DNA of 64,000 bases from Oreocharis arfaki (GCA_013398015.1 VZRR01012715.1:1116001-1180000); one strand, 5' to 3'. Shown: positions 1-13,929, counted from the stretch's first letter. Translations and numbers: made by a program. Notes: generated from the sequence alone by a model not told the origin.

Positions 1-1304
1 TGAGTGTTTTAAAGGTCGCATAAGGAATCATGATAACAAATCATGTAATCAAAAGTCTGTATTGTATATTAATGGATAGAGTTGGACTCAGTTCAGATTC
101 ATTGCATATTTTTACATGATTACAGCCACCTTCTTCTGTTGATCAGGTCAGAAAGGTCTTAAAGGCGCTAAACCATATTCAAGCCATACAACTGTAGTTT
201 CTCTTATTTGGGATTTAGGGAAACCTTAGGAGGAACAGCACAAAACATGCAGAGACATTCTCTCAGTAGTTGTTCATAATGAAAATCAAACTCTTACAAG
301 ATATGTGATTAAAAGTACAAATCATAGTAAAAATGCATGGTGTTTAAAAGTAGTCATAATTGTCAATCTTTTTGGAGAAGTGATGGTACCAGTGGGGTAA
401 ACTGAATTTTGTAGGCAGAATCCTTTACAGAGCCCAGCAGATCTGACTCCACTTTTTCAGATGACAAACTGAGTAACAATAGCTCACATCTTTTGCACAT
501 GCTTTCTGCTGTGCTCCACAACAAACTCTTGTAGGTGAGAAGTCCCCGAGCTTTTGGCTGGTTTCCAGTCCCGGTATGTTCACTTTCCCTTTCAGTGTAG
601 GCTAGAGGCAAATATGGCCAAAAAAAAAAAATGTGTAGGAAAACATCCAAGGCATCTCTTGGTATTGGGTCCCGCTCACTAGTGCGTTATTGTGTTTGGA
701 CTGCTAAAAAAAGAAACCAAGGCACAAAGTTAAAGCAGAGCAGAAATCACTTTATTTTCATACTGTAATATGCACTACATGCTACCATGAGTAGTTTAGC
801 CACCATGCCCTTCTCCTTTGGAGAAAACATTCTCCCTCTAGTAAGAATTTGCTGATTGTGGAATGCCTCCCTACCAATTTTGAATATCTGGGGCAAGAAA
901 TATGCACCTGTGGATCCCAATATGCAGCTGGAGCAACATTCCAGCAGGCTCCTGCAATGACTCATCAGCTCTGATCCTGTTCACCTCTCCAATTAATGAA
1001 AAAAATAATAGCTTCAAAGTCCGATTTATACCTTTTATCCAAAACCGCCTTGCTAAAAAAATTGATTACTTTCTCTGATATACATGGAGATCCAGCATGT
1101 TTTACAGAGAACACTTTAAAAGTGTATTGATCTTCACTTAAAAGTTGATCTTCAAGTCAGTGTCTTAGCTGAGTCTGTTACATTGAGGACTTGCTTTTAA
1201 AGTACAATGTTATCTACTTCATGCAGACTCTTTTATTTCCTTTTTTATTCATTAGTCTGTGCAATGATCCAAATATAAAGTAGACGAATATGAGGAAGAA
1301 AATA

Positions 1305-1331
1305 TGTGTGTATATATATATATATATATAA
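1305..1331. repeat. (TG)n(TA)n microsatellite
   Basis: Three TG units run directly into about ten uninterrupted TA units. Confidence 0.95.
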
Positions 1332-4300
1332 GAAAACAGGAAATAAGTGATCGCCATCAGTCTGAGATTTTTGGTCTGCACCTTCTTCTTCAAACTAAAC
1401 TGATGTAGGACAGACATGAACACTGTTATTTATAAATATCTACAATCTAGATATTATCACTGATGTTTTTACATTTCAGCTCCCCTGATGCCTGTGGAGT
1501 TTCCTTCTAATTTGCACTATGCTTAATGAAAGCAGCATCAGCCCTTTAAAAGATCATAATTATATCAGAATTTGGCCTGTCCCCATACTCCTTTTCTCCT
1601 TAACCTAATAGTAACAAAGAGGAGCTCTGGGCAGAGGCCTAAAGCGTGACATTTTTAATTTGAAGAATGGTGAAATGGTAAATTATCTCAGCCTCCCCCT
1701 TCCATTAATTAAGCAATACAAAATGCTGCATTATTTGATTATGCCATTTTCTTTATGAGACCTGTGTTATGGAAATGAATACTAATCGTCACATTTGGTT
1801 GCTGACAAAAAGCATACTAGCAAATCAGACAGTTACTGTTGGAGTCTTGTCCCAGGAAATCACAGGAAATTCTCTTTTCACTCTTTGACACTGGGAAAAA
1901 CAAACAATGAAAACATAACACATAGATTACCTGAGAGGAAGAACAAACACACCTGATAAAAGTTACACAATTACTGTGTAACTGCAGAGACCTTTAAGAG
2001 AAAACACATAAATCTCTGCAGTCAGCCACAGATTTAATCCAGTCCCTGCCTCCCCTCCGAGGTGCCCACAGCAGAGCCCTAGTGGTGGCTGATGGCAAAC
2101 TTCCCCCCCACCTCTGCAGCAGACCCTTCGTTTCACTCCTGGCAGACCCTTACCACGTGGCCAGAGGGATGCCAGCATGTGAGGAGGACTCCTGTTCTGC
2201 TCCAAACACCCTAGGGCTGCACACCATCAGTGCAAGGAGCCCTTGTGCAGCAATGAGTCAATGCCCCATTCCTACCCACCCACCGTCCCCAGTCTGCCCC
2301 TAATTACAGGCACCAACTGTAGGGAGAGAGGAAGGCTGGTACTAGAGGGTCACTTCTGCTGGAAGGTCAAGAAGTACCATAAGGATGCTGAAAAGAGCTT
2401 AGATGTGAGGTGCAGACAAGGGCGAGGTCTGGCTCATGTTTTGAACCTACAGAGGGGTGACTCTCACTGTCAAACCAAACAGTCATCGCAGAACCAGCCT
2501 GAGGCCTGTCTGAACTGGTGGATCCAGAAGCACTTCCGATCCCCTGGGCCAGGGCAGCCCCGTCACTTCCCAGCTGAGTATGGGAGATAAACTCAAGACA
2601 CATGCTGTTGGTTTCTTCCTGCCCTGGCTTCTGCAGGAAGCAACAAGGAAACTGAGCAGAGAGCTGCCATTTGCTCAGGGCAAGATGACAGCACCGTGAG
2701 GAGACCAGGATCCTCACTGGATACCAAAGCAGGCATCTGCCCTCAGCCTGGACACAGCCGAGATGTGTCAGATCCATTTACCATGGATACTTGTGTTCCA
2801 CAGAGAATGAGAAAGATCCTTGAAAAACAATGGAATGAGGTTGGTTTGTAGCAGCTTAGAGCCCAGGGTGACCTAATGGTGCTGCAATTTCACATACTCA
2901 CATTCCTCAATTCAAGCACACCATGACCTAATCGATGATCTATTTGTCTCCCCATTGGATAGCAAATAATAGGGGTTTAGATGCCAAATAGGAATGCAGC
3001 ACAACAGGGGAAGTTTAAAGCTTCTATTTATTTGGGACTTCCCATATTGATATCAGCAGTGATAGGAGGGCCAACTGAGCAGGAAGGATATTATGGGCTG
3101 TTGCCCGATTTTTGCAACCAATTCCTTTCAAATCCGTGCAGGATGTAGCCTTGTCATCCTGTTTGAAAACATTCTTCGCACGTTGGAGTTTTCAATGCTA
3201 AGAGAAAAGGTGGCCAAAGGGTTTCTTATGGCCACAGGGATCAAGAGACACATATATTTGTGAGGATGAGCGTCACAGAATAACTCTTTATGTCATCCTG
3301 CTGGCTCACTGCACCTGTGCAGGCATTGTGTTTTTTAGGAAGTGTTTCAGTTTACAACATCCTGTACTGTGCTGCTGAAGCCACAGCTATTTACAGCACA
3401 TGGAAATACTACAACATGAGAAGTACTGGAATGTAGAAGTTCAGTGTTTCTTGATCCTTCTCCAATGTTGATTGCCATGTCTGCACCCACAGAAATTATT
3501 CTTTAGCTGCAAGATGGTTCAGTTTGGATCAGTATTTATCTCTGTGGTCAATAATTTCCTTACAGGTAATTCCTGCTGAGGAGAGTAAAACACCTTGCAG
3601 AAAAGGAATTCCCACAACAGCAAGGCATACATAATAACGTCATTGGCACTATGTTTCAGTAAGACAATTTGATGCCCCAGTAGGACTTTCTGTTTAGGGT
3701 CCATTTTGCCAAATCTCAGCAGCGAAGTACCAGCACATTATATGGGAGCTCATAATGTACTGTAAAGCCACCTGCTTGCATGCTGCATCATTTTAGCAGC
3801 TTGGTTTTTATGGCATTTTCCTTTCTACATTTTTATTTCTAGTTCACTTTGAAGAGACAGCATATTTCAAAACTGATTTCCCTAACTGTTAATACTGTTA
3901 ATTTGTCAATATCACAGAGGTTTATTTATTGTAAATAATAGTGTAATTTAAAATTAGTTATAAATAGCTTGCTAGTCAATGTGCTCCAAACTTGTAAATC
4001 TTATTAGATCTATTGCCAGGCAGAGGGCTACCTGAAATAATCTATTTTCCTTTGAACTCAAGAGTGATATTAGATTACCTCTTCCAGGCAAAATCCCGGG
4101 GACTGTTCCACAGAAGGGAGTGCTAGACGTGGAGACTGACTTTACAGACAAAAACTTTAATTTCGAAGTTTGCATTTTAAATATCCAACAGTTTTTCAGA
4201 TAACTGTAAATATGACCCCTTATTTCTTGCTGGTCAGTGTGTGTGGAGGGATGGGCTCTGTGAGGCCTGTGAGCACCCCCAAACACTCTGGAAGCCTTGT

Positions 4301-7300
4301 AGGGGATTAGATCCATACTCTGATAGGCTGCACATCACAAAACAGGTCTTTGGCAGGACTACGTTAGAAGGATTTCTCAGTGCTTGTCCTGTTTCACAGC
4401 TCGGAAGCGCAGTTCCATGCAGAGAGGGCATTATTAATCAGCGTGCAATTTCTGCAGGATGTCATGAATCACAGGTTGCGGGACATCCTCCTGAAAGGCT
4501 CTGTAAATTCTGACTCATTTTTAAAATAAACACAAGACAATAGCAAGCAAGACCAGACAAAGGTAAATATGAAAACACTGAGATGCAGAAATAAGATCCC
4601 ACCCTCTGTCTCCTCCCAGCTGATACCTTCCTCCCTTCTCCCAGCCACTGGAAGTGCTGAGAGCACCGCACCCCTTTAGGAAGGATGGTCTCTGCATTCT
4701 CCATGCGCACATCCAACCAAATCAGAGCGTGAGTAAATCTTTGTTCAGGACTTCAGGGACTGGTTGGCTGTGAGTAAATGCCGAGTAAGACTACTTCCTT
4801 TCTTGATGGAATTCACTAAGGAATTTATTGTAATCTGCTCTGGCATTTTTCTTCAGTGATGCATTTTTTAAGTTGGACATGTCATGAGAGACTCATCACA
4901 TGACATTTTTCCATGGTGCCAAGGTCTTGTTTTTCAAAAGCTGTGCCTGTACTGCATAAAATATACAACTGAGATTTGCACATCAGTTAAGAGTCCAGTT
5001 AAAAATGGAATAGACCGAGTAGAAAAGTCATCTCTTCAAGGACAGAAATAGAAGATAGCTACACATGGCTTGAAATCCAAAGCTGAGCACTAATACCCTA
5101 GCTTTAAGTTGATGTGGCTCAACCGTTAAACTGAGGATTAATGAATCTACCTCAAATATTTGTAAGGAACTCAAAGCTAATGGGAAATAAAGATACTCCC
5201 ACTTCTTTAAAATCAGATCAAACTGGAGGAAAATTAAGATACTGAAAGCAATTTCATTTTTTTCTTATTTATAGCCTTGAAGAGACAGACAGACAGAAGT
5301 CAAATATAATGATTCATGCAACGGATTTTATAAGTATTCAGACAGACTGAATAAACAAATGGCTGCAGAGCAGTGTGGTTTTCTGTTCTCCATGCAGTGC
5401 TAGCTCAGATCTGGGAAGGTTCATTACATTCCATGTTGGTTGCATTTACAGAAGGGCTTGTAACAAACTTCTGCACTTTTTAAAAATTCATCAGATGGTA
5501 CCAATTCAAACCTATAATCTGGTTTGGGTTAACACATACCTCTGTGTAGCAATCTGAAAATTTAGACCAAACAGAAGGAGCTGTTTTTGGAGGTTTCAGA
5601 GCACTGGCCACTGCAAGTAATGAAAATCTTGTAACAGAAACACTCTGTGTGTTTTTAGCAAACTGGTAGATGTTACTAACTGACTCCATTTGTTCCACTC
5701 CAGAAGTTTTGATAGACATAAGTGTAAGTTTAATACAACTATAGTTAATGAAATATTAAAAAAAACCCCCAAAAAAACAACGGGGTCATTTAACATACCA
5801 GATCCCAAATGAAAACCTCTAAGTGTTGTGGTCACATAAGAAAAACAAACTATGTCATTCAACAGAAAGACTTTTGAGTAAGATTTGGTACACATCTTCT
5901 TCACTAAAATATGTATTCCGGTCATGTCAGTTTTCTTCAGAGGTTACCCAAACCCAATAATTCAGCTAAAACCGAATGGGATTTAAAATATTCATAAAGT
6001 GACAAAATTCCATCGAAACATAAGTACCTGATTCTGGACTAAGCTAGTACAGACAAAATTCCTACTGAACTAAGTGGGTGTTTTCTTATTACACTAACAC
6101 TGCACCATTTGCATTAACTAATGGCCAGTTTGCAGGCTGTTTACACATTTAGAAAGATTAGTCCGTTTGCTTCCCAAATGATTTTCCAGGGTGACAACAT
6201 ATTTATGTATGTGTGGGATGGCAAGGAAAGGAGAGAAGGAGTTAATGATGGTTCTGTTCTTCAGATTAAAGTATTTTTGTCTGCGGATCAAAGCCCACCA
6301 CTATTTATCACTAGAAAACAAATTTTTCCAGCTCTGTCATATTATTATCTGATTCAATTTGATCAGTGTTTTAATCACATACGGTATGTTGTTTGTTTAG
6401 CAAGACGTTGGGTCATCTAGTTATATAACAGAAGCATTGTTAAAAACATTACAATAATTGATGTGAAGAGTACGAAAATTAAAACATACATACCAGTTAT
6501 ATGTACTAGGTTTCTCATGAAATGGAGGTATCTTTAAAAAATGTTTCAGATTTTGCCATCCTAACCGTTTGAGAGCTTTTTTTGTATTTTGCTTCTACTA
6601 ATACTTTCCAGTCTAAAATAAATACTAAATCTTCATCATGTGTAAGAAAAGTTGTATCCCAGATTAGCTACTTCTATCTTTCTCAAATTGCAGACTCCTA
6701 AAAATTTTGCTGTGCAGATCCATACCTACTGACAATAAGGACTCTTTTCTTAATTACCATTCATAAGACCCTCAGAATTTGGCACCAGGTGTCCACAGAT
6801 AGCAGGTTCAAAATAAGTGCTTCAAAAGTAAGCAACTCACTTCTCTTAACCACTCTGGGGACACTGAGGACCAGAAAAGATCTTTACAAGCTTGGGCGTC
6901 TTGATGGTTTCAAGTTTGGTTTGTGACTTGTGTAAGTTGTGAATTAGAGAACATTTGTTGGACTGTGGAATAGGTAATTTTATTTTGTATTTTGAATGCA
7001 GATTTTGATATAGCTAATCCCATTTGTGAGAAGAAATAAGTAGAGGGAGACTTGGTTCCAATCTACAAGGCAGAGGACAGGAGCTGCACACCTACGGTAA
7101 CATCAGGAGATGCAGAAGTGCACACTCTAGTAAATACACAGTAAAGGCAATCTTATGAAGTGTATTTCTTTAAGTGACACATGCATAGAATTTCACACCA
7201 GCATCATGTTATTGATATTAATAGCTATTCTCAATTTACAGTAGAATCAACGGAGAATCTATGTCATAGTCCTTAAACAATGTGCAAAAGCCAGTACAAG

Positions 7301-10300
7301 AAAACATGAATCATTTGTTTCTGGTAGGAACAGGAGCTCAAAAATTTATTCATGGCAAAGAAAATGGGTAACTGTTGATTTTTAGTCAGTTCTAAGCACA
7401 TGAACAGCAGAGCTCTGCTCAAGTGTATCTACTCTGGTACTGTATTCAGTTATGGGCAGACCGTGATGTCTGAGGTTATATTTACTGGGTTAACTGCGTG
7501 CTCAATTGCACCATTCTGTGGTGTGCTGTGGGAAAACTGGTCTGGCCTTTGTGAGTACCTGTACAGATGAGACTTTGTCCCATAAACACAGTAAACTACT
7601 TTCAGCTTGGCATGCTGCACTTTTCTCTCTGCAACCGCTGTCCTAATCAGTGGTAAGGCAGGAATCCAACTTTGAGCACTGATCTCTTCCAGCTGTTGGC
7701 ATTAATGCAACCTTCATTTTGGAACCAAGAGGTAAATGCAAGACATGAGACATGTTTGAAGGCATTTTCTCAGTGACTTGTTAGCCAGCAGCATGCCTGG
7801 CTAACAACATGCAGACACAGGGGCAGCTGATACGGATTTTCATAGCTGTGAAATCCCATGCTGCTGATCAGTGATGCTGTGGTAAGGCAGCAAGCAGAAA
7901 GCAATGAAACAACCCTGTGCTGCAGATTAGAAAGGGTGTCACAAGAGTCAGATTTACAAGAAGAGGAAGGTCCCATGAAACTGTTGGAAGAACTTGCCTC
8001 TTTTCTTATCCAGTTAAGATGAAACTCCCTGCCTCTCTCTGCAACATCTTCTGTCCAGCACTATAAGCCAGAGTAGAGCCCCAATTCTAATCTGCATGAA
8101 AACTAAGAATATGACCCAATTTGGGTTATCCTGCTGGATTTGCAAAGTGTTTACAGAAGAGTTTCATGGAAGTGAAACTTGGGGAGCAATTGTTTAGCTT
8201 AGTGGGAAGGGAATGAGGAATATGGGATGTGCGTATGATATCTGGATTTGAGACTGAAATCTACACTGTTACCTTTGCTTTATCCTCTGTGAACTCTCAT
8301 TCTCAGTAAGTGAAGGCCATGTAAAACGACTCTTTCCCAGCCCACATCCACACCCAGCCGACTTCAGCATTTCCTAATTAGGTTATATTCAATCTTTATA
8401 ATGTGCTTGTAATAGATGTGGTACTGTAGCGTAATCTCAACTGATATTATTCACTTCCCAGGAATGTACAGCTGAAGCTGCTCTGCAGGCTCTGACTGAA
8501 AACAATGGGTGTGCAGCTGACAAATAGAAGTAGCTATTTTACATGCGCTGGTCTATTTGGATGCCATTGTTTAAGTGATGTCTGCTGAACAGGTATTCAC
8601 ATCAGAAAAACAAGCACCATTACAATTTTCTGATGTGGCAGCTATTTTTGAAACTCATTAAAGCTTGCTAGTGCTTTTCCCATGCAATGAGAAACTGGAA
8701 TTGCCTGTTGTAATATTGGCTGGCAGTTATGAATGGTTTCAGCTCACATTTTATAATGAAGAAGTGAGCTCATGCTATATAATTGTGGGCTATCCCCAGG
8801 AATATTTTTATTCAGCATTATTGTCAGACTAAATTAAAACCGCCGAAGAGCCCAATTTCTCAAGATGCCAGGTGCTCTCAACTCCCACAGTAGTTAATGG
8901 AAGAGTACTCAGCAGTTTCAGAATTAGTCCCTAAATGCTGATAGTGATGGTCAAATTTTCATATTAAGCAAGATAATTTGCAGAGCTGTTGTTCTTTTAC
9001 TCTTCTTTTTCTTTGTGAGTATCTATTGCTTAAAGTAATATTTATTTTATGTCATATCCATTTATTATATTTATGTGAGCTACTGCCATATCCTTTCAAA
9101 TGACTTGTGGTTTACTTTTCCCCTTCTAAGCTTGAAAAAAGCAGTAATGTCCTTTTATTGGAAATTAATTAGTGATGTATTTGAAGCCGCTGTTGATCAC
9201 AGACAGTGGCACACCTCTGGCACTAGATACCTGTTTGCATACCCTCCTGCCAAACATAGTGTCCTCATCTCCCTGGGGTGTTCTGCAAGGAAAAGTGCTC
9301 TGAGCTTAGAGGACCAAAACAAAGCAGACGAAAAAAGAAAGAAAAAGCCCTTTGAGGCAATATGTGAACTACCACCTTCTCTCACTGGCTGAATCACTAC
9401 TTCACCCCATGCACTCCTCCAGGCATTGCTGGGCGCCTGGGGGTTGGGGAGCAAAAGACTGGTACCTGCACACACCCGTGCTTCCATTTGGCATTTCACA
9501 ATGCACTAGGAAAATGCAGACTGGGAAAGCCAACTCTTGTGCAGTGTTGGAGTATCAAAAAGAGTTGAAAGTCAAACATCCATCACTAATGCGTACAAGG
9601 TCAGGCGAAACCTTTGCTCAAACTGTGGGCCAATTAGTCCTTCTTTTGTCCCCTGGGTCCACAGTGTTACCACCACAGAGAATAATGAGTTAAAGCCAAG
9701 TAAGGTCCTCTGGAAATCAGAGGTCATGGAACAAGAGTTGAAAAAATGGGTTCCAAATATTATAAGTCTTTCAACACTGTTTTCTAGGTATTCTGTTAAA
9801 TATCCCGCTGGGAGGCTTCTTTTCATCAAACCAAACCACATTTCTTTGGACTCTATTCTCTGAGTGATTTCAAATATATAAAGAATTTAGATGAAAAACA
9901 GATCTGTATTTTTTCATTGTTTAAAACATGGTAGTAAATGCTCACTTCTCAGAAGAGTGATAGTGATTTTATTTATAGAAATTCCCAAAGTGACAGTTAC
10001 AGAAATAATCTGTGGCAAACAAGTTGCAGAAGACTTTTTCCCTCAGTCAGAGCATATCCTTGCTTTCCAATGCTGTGTAATAATCTCCATGAAAGGAAGC
10101 TTTATTATGTAGCCCTGATCATTGCTTTCACTTGGTAAGAGCAAATAGTGAGCATAAACTATAAAGTTGGGGAAAATAACAGCGTCCTGATAGGATTATT
10201 ATAAAGAAGATGGTCTCACTGTTCTCTGGGGTCATCGAGAGAAGAAATTAGACTAATCTGCAGCCAAGAAAGATGTAAGTTGTGTATCTGTTGGGAAAAC

Positions 10301-13070
10301 AGAAAAAATACAGATAATGAAAAAATTAGACTATGGGTCTACTTCAGGAGGTTGTAGATTTTCCACCAGTGGATGATTTCAGGAACAGAGGTTAAATGAA
10401 GATGTGTAGGAACATCCTGGGTATGTGGTTGACCAATTTGCCCACAGTGCCATGGGGATCTGGGAGAGACTCTGAAAGGAGACATTTGTATACACTATGT
10501 AGCAGCCCATTTTAGGGAACTCTAAAGGGGCTGCATCTCCCCTGGAAAAGAGCATGGCAATAAGTGCTTGATCCTCCATCAGGGCACAATGTGGAGTAGA
10601 TGACACCAAAATCCTTTCAGTTCTGACCCTAGAGTTCTATAGTAATCTGTAGTATAGTCACTCTTTGAAGTAACTTAGCAGAAATTTAGTATGTTTGGAT
10701 ATGTGTGCATTGTTAATCCGCACGAGTTACTAAAACAGACCCAAATATTTAGGCGATTTCTAGATAGTCTTGCTAAATGCTATTTAGCAATAATGTTTCA
10801 GAATGCAATCCTCAGGAACACTGGAAGATGGAGTTTTTGTAAAAGGTTTTAGTCACATTTTCTTGTTTGTGGTGGCAGTATGAATTTTTTACATTAAATA
10901 ATTTAACTTACTAGCTTCCAGAGGTTATGTTAATCATGTGTGCTTTAGGGATCATAAAGCCCTTTAAACAGATGATTTCAAAGCATCACAGACTGCTTAA
11001 CAATCCTCACTAAACTCATGGTCTAGACCTAGCCGAAAGAAGAGCAAAAGCACCACACACTTGAGTTGGCAGATATAAATAAACCCAATATTATGATGAA
11101 TAGAAGTTTTCCTGATTCAGCAAAGCACTTAAACAGATACTTACATTCTCTAGATATCACAGGAACATGAAATATTCAAGTATGCTTGCCATTTAGGAAT
11201 CTTAAGACCATGCTTTAAGCTCCATGCTTTTAATTCCTAATGACAGAGGTTCGAAATGAAAAAGAGAGAGGGCATAAATCTGTGGTCAAAAGAGACTTAG
11301 CAACAGAGGATCCCATCATTGTTTCTGGGTGATCAACTCAAAATCTGCATGTTTTTAATAATGCTGATACTTCAGCTGTCAAGAAGTTGAAGAAATTGAG
11401 AACTGAAGTTCTCCTAGGAACCTTGGTTCTGCCTCTGGCCCCTATATGTCTGTGCTTCAGGGTTTCCCATAACATGCTTAGCTGGGGAAGGGATTGGCAT
11501 TTTTTCTGCAGAGAAACTGAAACTTCGCTCTGAACTGTTACTGCCTCAAAACACAAATAGTATTGATGTGTACACATATCACTTTCCTATTAATATGTCC
11601 TTTGCTCCTGCCTAAGAGAACAAGCCAGTACCATTATGGCCTATGATGGCGCTCTTGGGCGCGGTGCAGAGTAAAGGACATGTTCCTTGTGCTGGGGGCT
11701 GGAGCCTGCCTTTGATGGCCTTGGGATGGCTAACTTGGAACTGGAAAAGGTAAGAGCAATGATACAAGACATCAGAAATGGCACGGCTGTGTCTTCAGGC
11801 CAAATTGGCTTTTAGGGCTGGAGTAAAACAGTGAAAACATGCATGAATCTCAGATGGGATGAAGTCAAGGGAGAAAGAAGGAAGGAAGAATGAAGAGGAA
11901 AAGCTGGAACAGGTGCCACAGATCAGAGGTGCAAGAGGTCACAACATGAAAGGGCACAAGAGAGAAACTTGAATAAAACCAACTGTGGCACAGCATAGTA
12001 GCCCACAGGTTTGAAAACCAGCTCTGAAGAGAAGAACCAAGAAATATTCAGAAGAGGCAGGGGTATGTAACATGACTGGAACAAGCTTTTGAGTGAGCTA
12101 CTGTCAAGTGTTGCCAGCCTGTTATTATAGCAAATGAATCCATGTGTCTGTTTCTTTTGTCCTCAGAAACAGTTGTGTGGATTTTCTTCAACTTCAGCAC
12201 CACACACATGCATGCCCACACACATGTCCTTTCTGAACTAAAAGGAAGTATGAGCAATGTCATCCCTTCAGTGTCCCTTTTAAAAAGTTTCAAACCACTT
12301 AAATTAGGTTCCTAAATGAAAAAGTAGTCTCACGAGTAGAGTTGGTAGATTAAAGGTAGCATGGAGTACACTCACACAGGATAAATAATTGAATAATTGC
12401 AAAGTTGGAAATGTATCCAAAGAAGCCAGGAATTATTATAGAATTCTTTTTTCTTTTGCTTACACAAACTTTATAATAGCTATTTTCTCTGACTGTCCTT
12501 TTGTATAAACTGGGAGCAGCCTCTGGGCTGCTCTCAAATTTACTTTGGCTTCTGCAATAGCACTTAAGAATTACTGGAACTGTGCAGTCTCTGGCCATGC
12601 CTCCAGTACTGTCGGAGGCCGAGGCACCAAGCCATCCCAGTTCCCTGGGCAGCAGTGGGGCTGCTGTCTCCAACCACCTGCTCTGTCACTGCCTGCTCCC
12701 ACCTGGGAGGCCACACACCAGGAGGGACTGTTTGCACGAAGCCCTTGCTCCTATGGAGAAAGCAACTTCATCCTCGGCTATTGAATGACATATGGAGGAC
12801 TTGTGGGGTTTTTTTAATCCTTGTGATATGTAAATCAAATGGTTAAAAAGATTTCCATGGAATAGAAAAGAGTTCAGCAATGAGAAACTGTGAAAAATGT
12901 GAAAGGGCACTACTTTCTCTGGAAGTTTTATTTCAGATACCAGGATCGGGCTATGCATGGCATGATGCTTCCTGCCCAGAGACATCACCCTGTATGTGTA
13001 AGGGCACAGCGGTCTGCGGGCATGCTGAATATTACAGGCTCAACACCTTGAAATGAACGTGTTCTCTGAA

Positions 13071-13115
13071 TTGGGGTATTGTATTTACAAAAAAAAGAAA
13101 ATACAATTACCCCGA
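13071..13115. repeat. Near-perfect hairpin about 0.5 kb upstream of the promoter
   Basis: GGGGTATTGTATTT (13,073-13,086) pairs with AAATACAATTACCCC (13,099-13,113), with a single one-base bulge around a 12-nt A-rich loop. Two weaker pairs extend it outward. Confidence 0.7.
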
Positions 13116-13636
13116 GGTAAAGTGCTTTAGTGTCAGTGCTCCAATGCAAAGAGAGCAAAGAGGAAAATTCTCTCACCCAGATGTGGGTATGTAAACATAT
13201 TTTAAACTAAGTATACACATTTACATACAATGCATCCACTGTTTACACTGATTTTAAAATGCCGTATGTACTAAAAATTATGCAAAAATTTAGAAAAATA
13301 CCTTAGCCTGGGTAAGGCATATACCACACTTAATATTTCAATAAGGGCACATGCAGAGCTTGCATGGCAGTGCCAAAAGTAACATTTTGAAAAATGACCC
13401 TTCGGTAAAACTGTCAGGCACGGAGTGTTGAGTGCAGGTACCTGCCAACAGAAACCTTTGGGAGGATGTCACTGCGAGAGCTGGAACAATACCGGGGTCT
13501 CCATCTGGATTAACCAGGGAACTTGCTAAAAATTTAACATCAGCGCAGTATTTATGGGCTTCCTAGTCAGTAATCTGCCGGACTGCCAACAGCTATTTTG
13601 AGCCTTTTCCCCTTCTGGGCAAGGCAGTTTCACTTG

Positions 13637-13643
13637 TATAAAA
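13637..13643 (+). promoter_or_regulatory. TATA box (TATAAAA)
   Basis: A perfect TATAAAA lies exactly where AT-rich sequence gives way to the CpG island. By the usual 25-32 bp spacing it predicts a + strand transcription start near 13,665-13,672. TATA boxes are common by chance, but this position agrees with the donor at 13,949/13,950, which would give a first exon of about 280 nt. Other starts within the CpG island remain possible. Confidence 0.55.
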
Positions 13644-13697
13644 CAGACGGGCAGGTGCCCTTAAATCTGTCATTAAAGGGTTCTTGGCCGACACCGG

Positions 13698-13868
13698 ATG
13701 GTCCGCGCCCCGCGCAGCACCTCCGCGCCGCTGCCCCGCTCCGGCCCCGCCGCTGGGCGGGGGAGACGCCCCTGCGCCCCGCCGGCTCTCGCAGCATTTG
13801 CCGATTACCTGCAAATCGCAGACCGCCGAGTCGTGAAAGCCCGAGCGCTCCTAACAACGCGTAAATAA
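13698..13868 (+). other. Upstream ORF of 56 codons in putative CDC42EP3 leader
   Basis: ATG at 13,698 opens a frame of 56 codons ending with TAA at 13,866-13,868. The stop overlaps the next ATG as TAATG (13,866-13,870), the geometry associated with termination-reinitiation. The predicted peptide is Arg/Pro/Ala-rich, as GC-rich leader translations usually are, and I recognise no domain. The start context is weak to moderate (C at -3, G at +4). It matters only if transcription starts upstream of 13,698. Confidence 0.3.
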
Positions 13869-13929
13869 TGGAGGACCGGCAGGATGAATGAGTGCGGCGG
13901 GCGGAGAGCGGGCTGAGCCTCACCCCTGA
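13868..13929 (+). other. Cluster of three short overlapping upstream ORFs
   Basis: Three ATGs within 21 nt lie in three different frames. 13,868-13,891 is seven codons plus stop (MEDRQDE). 13,884-13,916 is ten codons plus stop. 13,888-13,929 is thirteen codons plus stop. All end before the donor at 13,949/13,950. If this leader is used, scanning ribosomes would meet every frame before the CDC42EP3 start, which suggests restrained translation. That effect is inferred. Confidence 0.35.

Larger units (their letters stand above)
1..13600. other. Upstream intergenic DNA, no gene supported
   Basis: AT-rich, CpG-poor sequence with only short unrecognised frames, most below 115 codons and none with family motifs. 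A GC-richer patch at about 2,040-2,780 gives overlapping frames on both strands but lacks CpG enrichment. Moderately complex AT-rich blocks at about 1,620-1,830 and 8,340-8,870, with TAATTA-type and ACAATGG/CATTGTT motifs, look like conserved non-coding DNA. That needs alignment to confirm. Confidence 0.6.

Noticed and set aside
958..964. AP-1 consensus TGACTCA
   Set aside because: Seven-base motif expected several times in the window; no supporting context.
2082..2777. Overlapping frames of 73-136 codons on both strands in a GC-richer patch
   Set aside because: No recognisable domain, frames overlap on opposite strands, no splice or promoter context; typical chance ORFs of GC-richer DNA.
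6121..6420. 99-codon + strand frame
   Set aside because: No family resemblance, no promoter or splice signals, AT-rich codon mix like the surrounding DNA.
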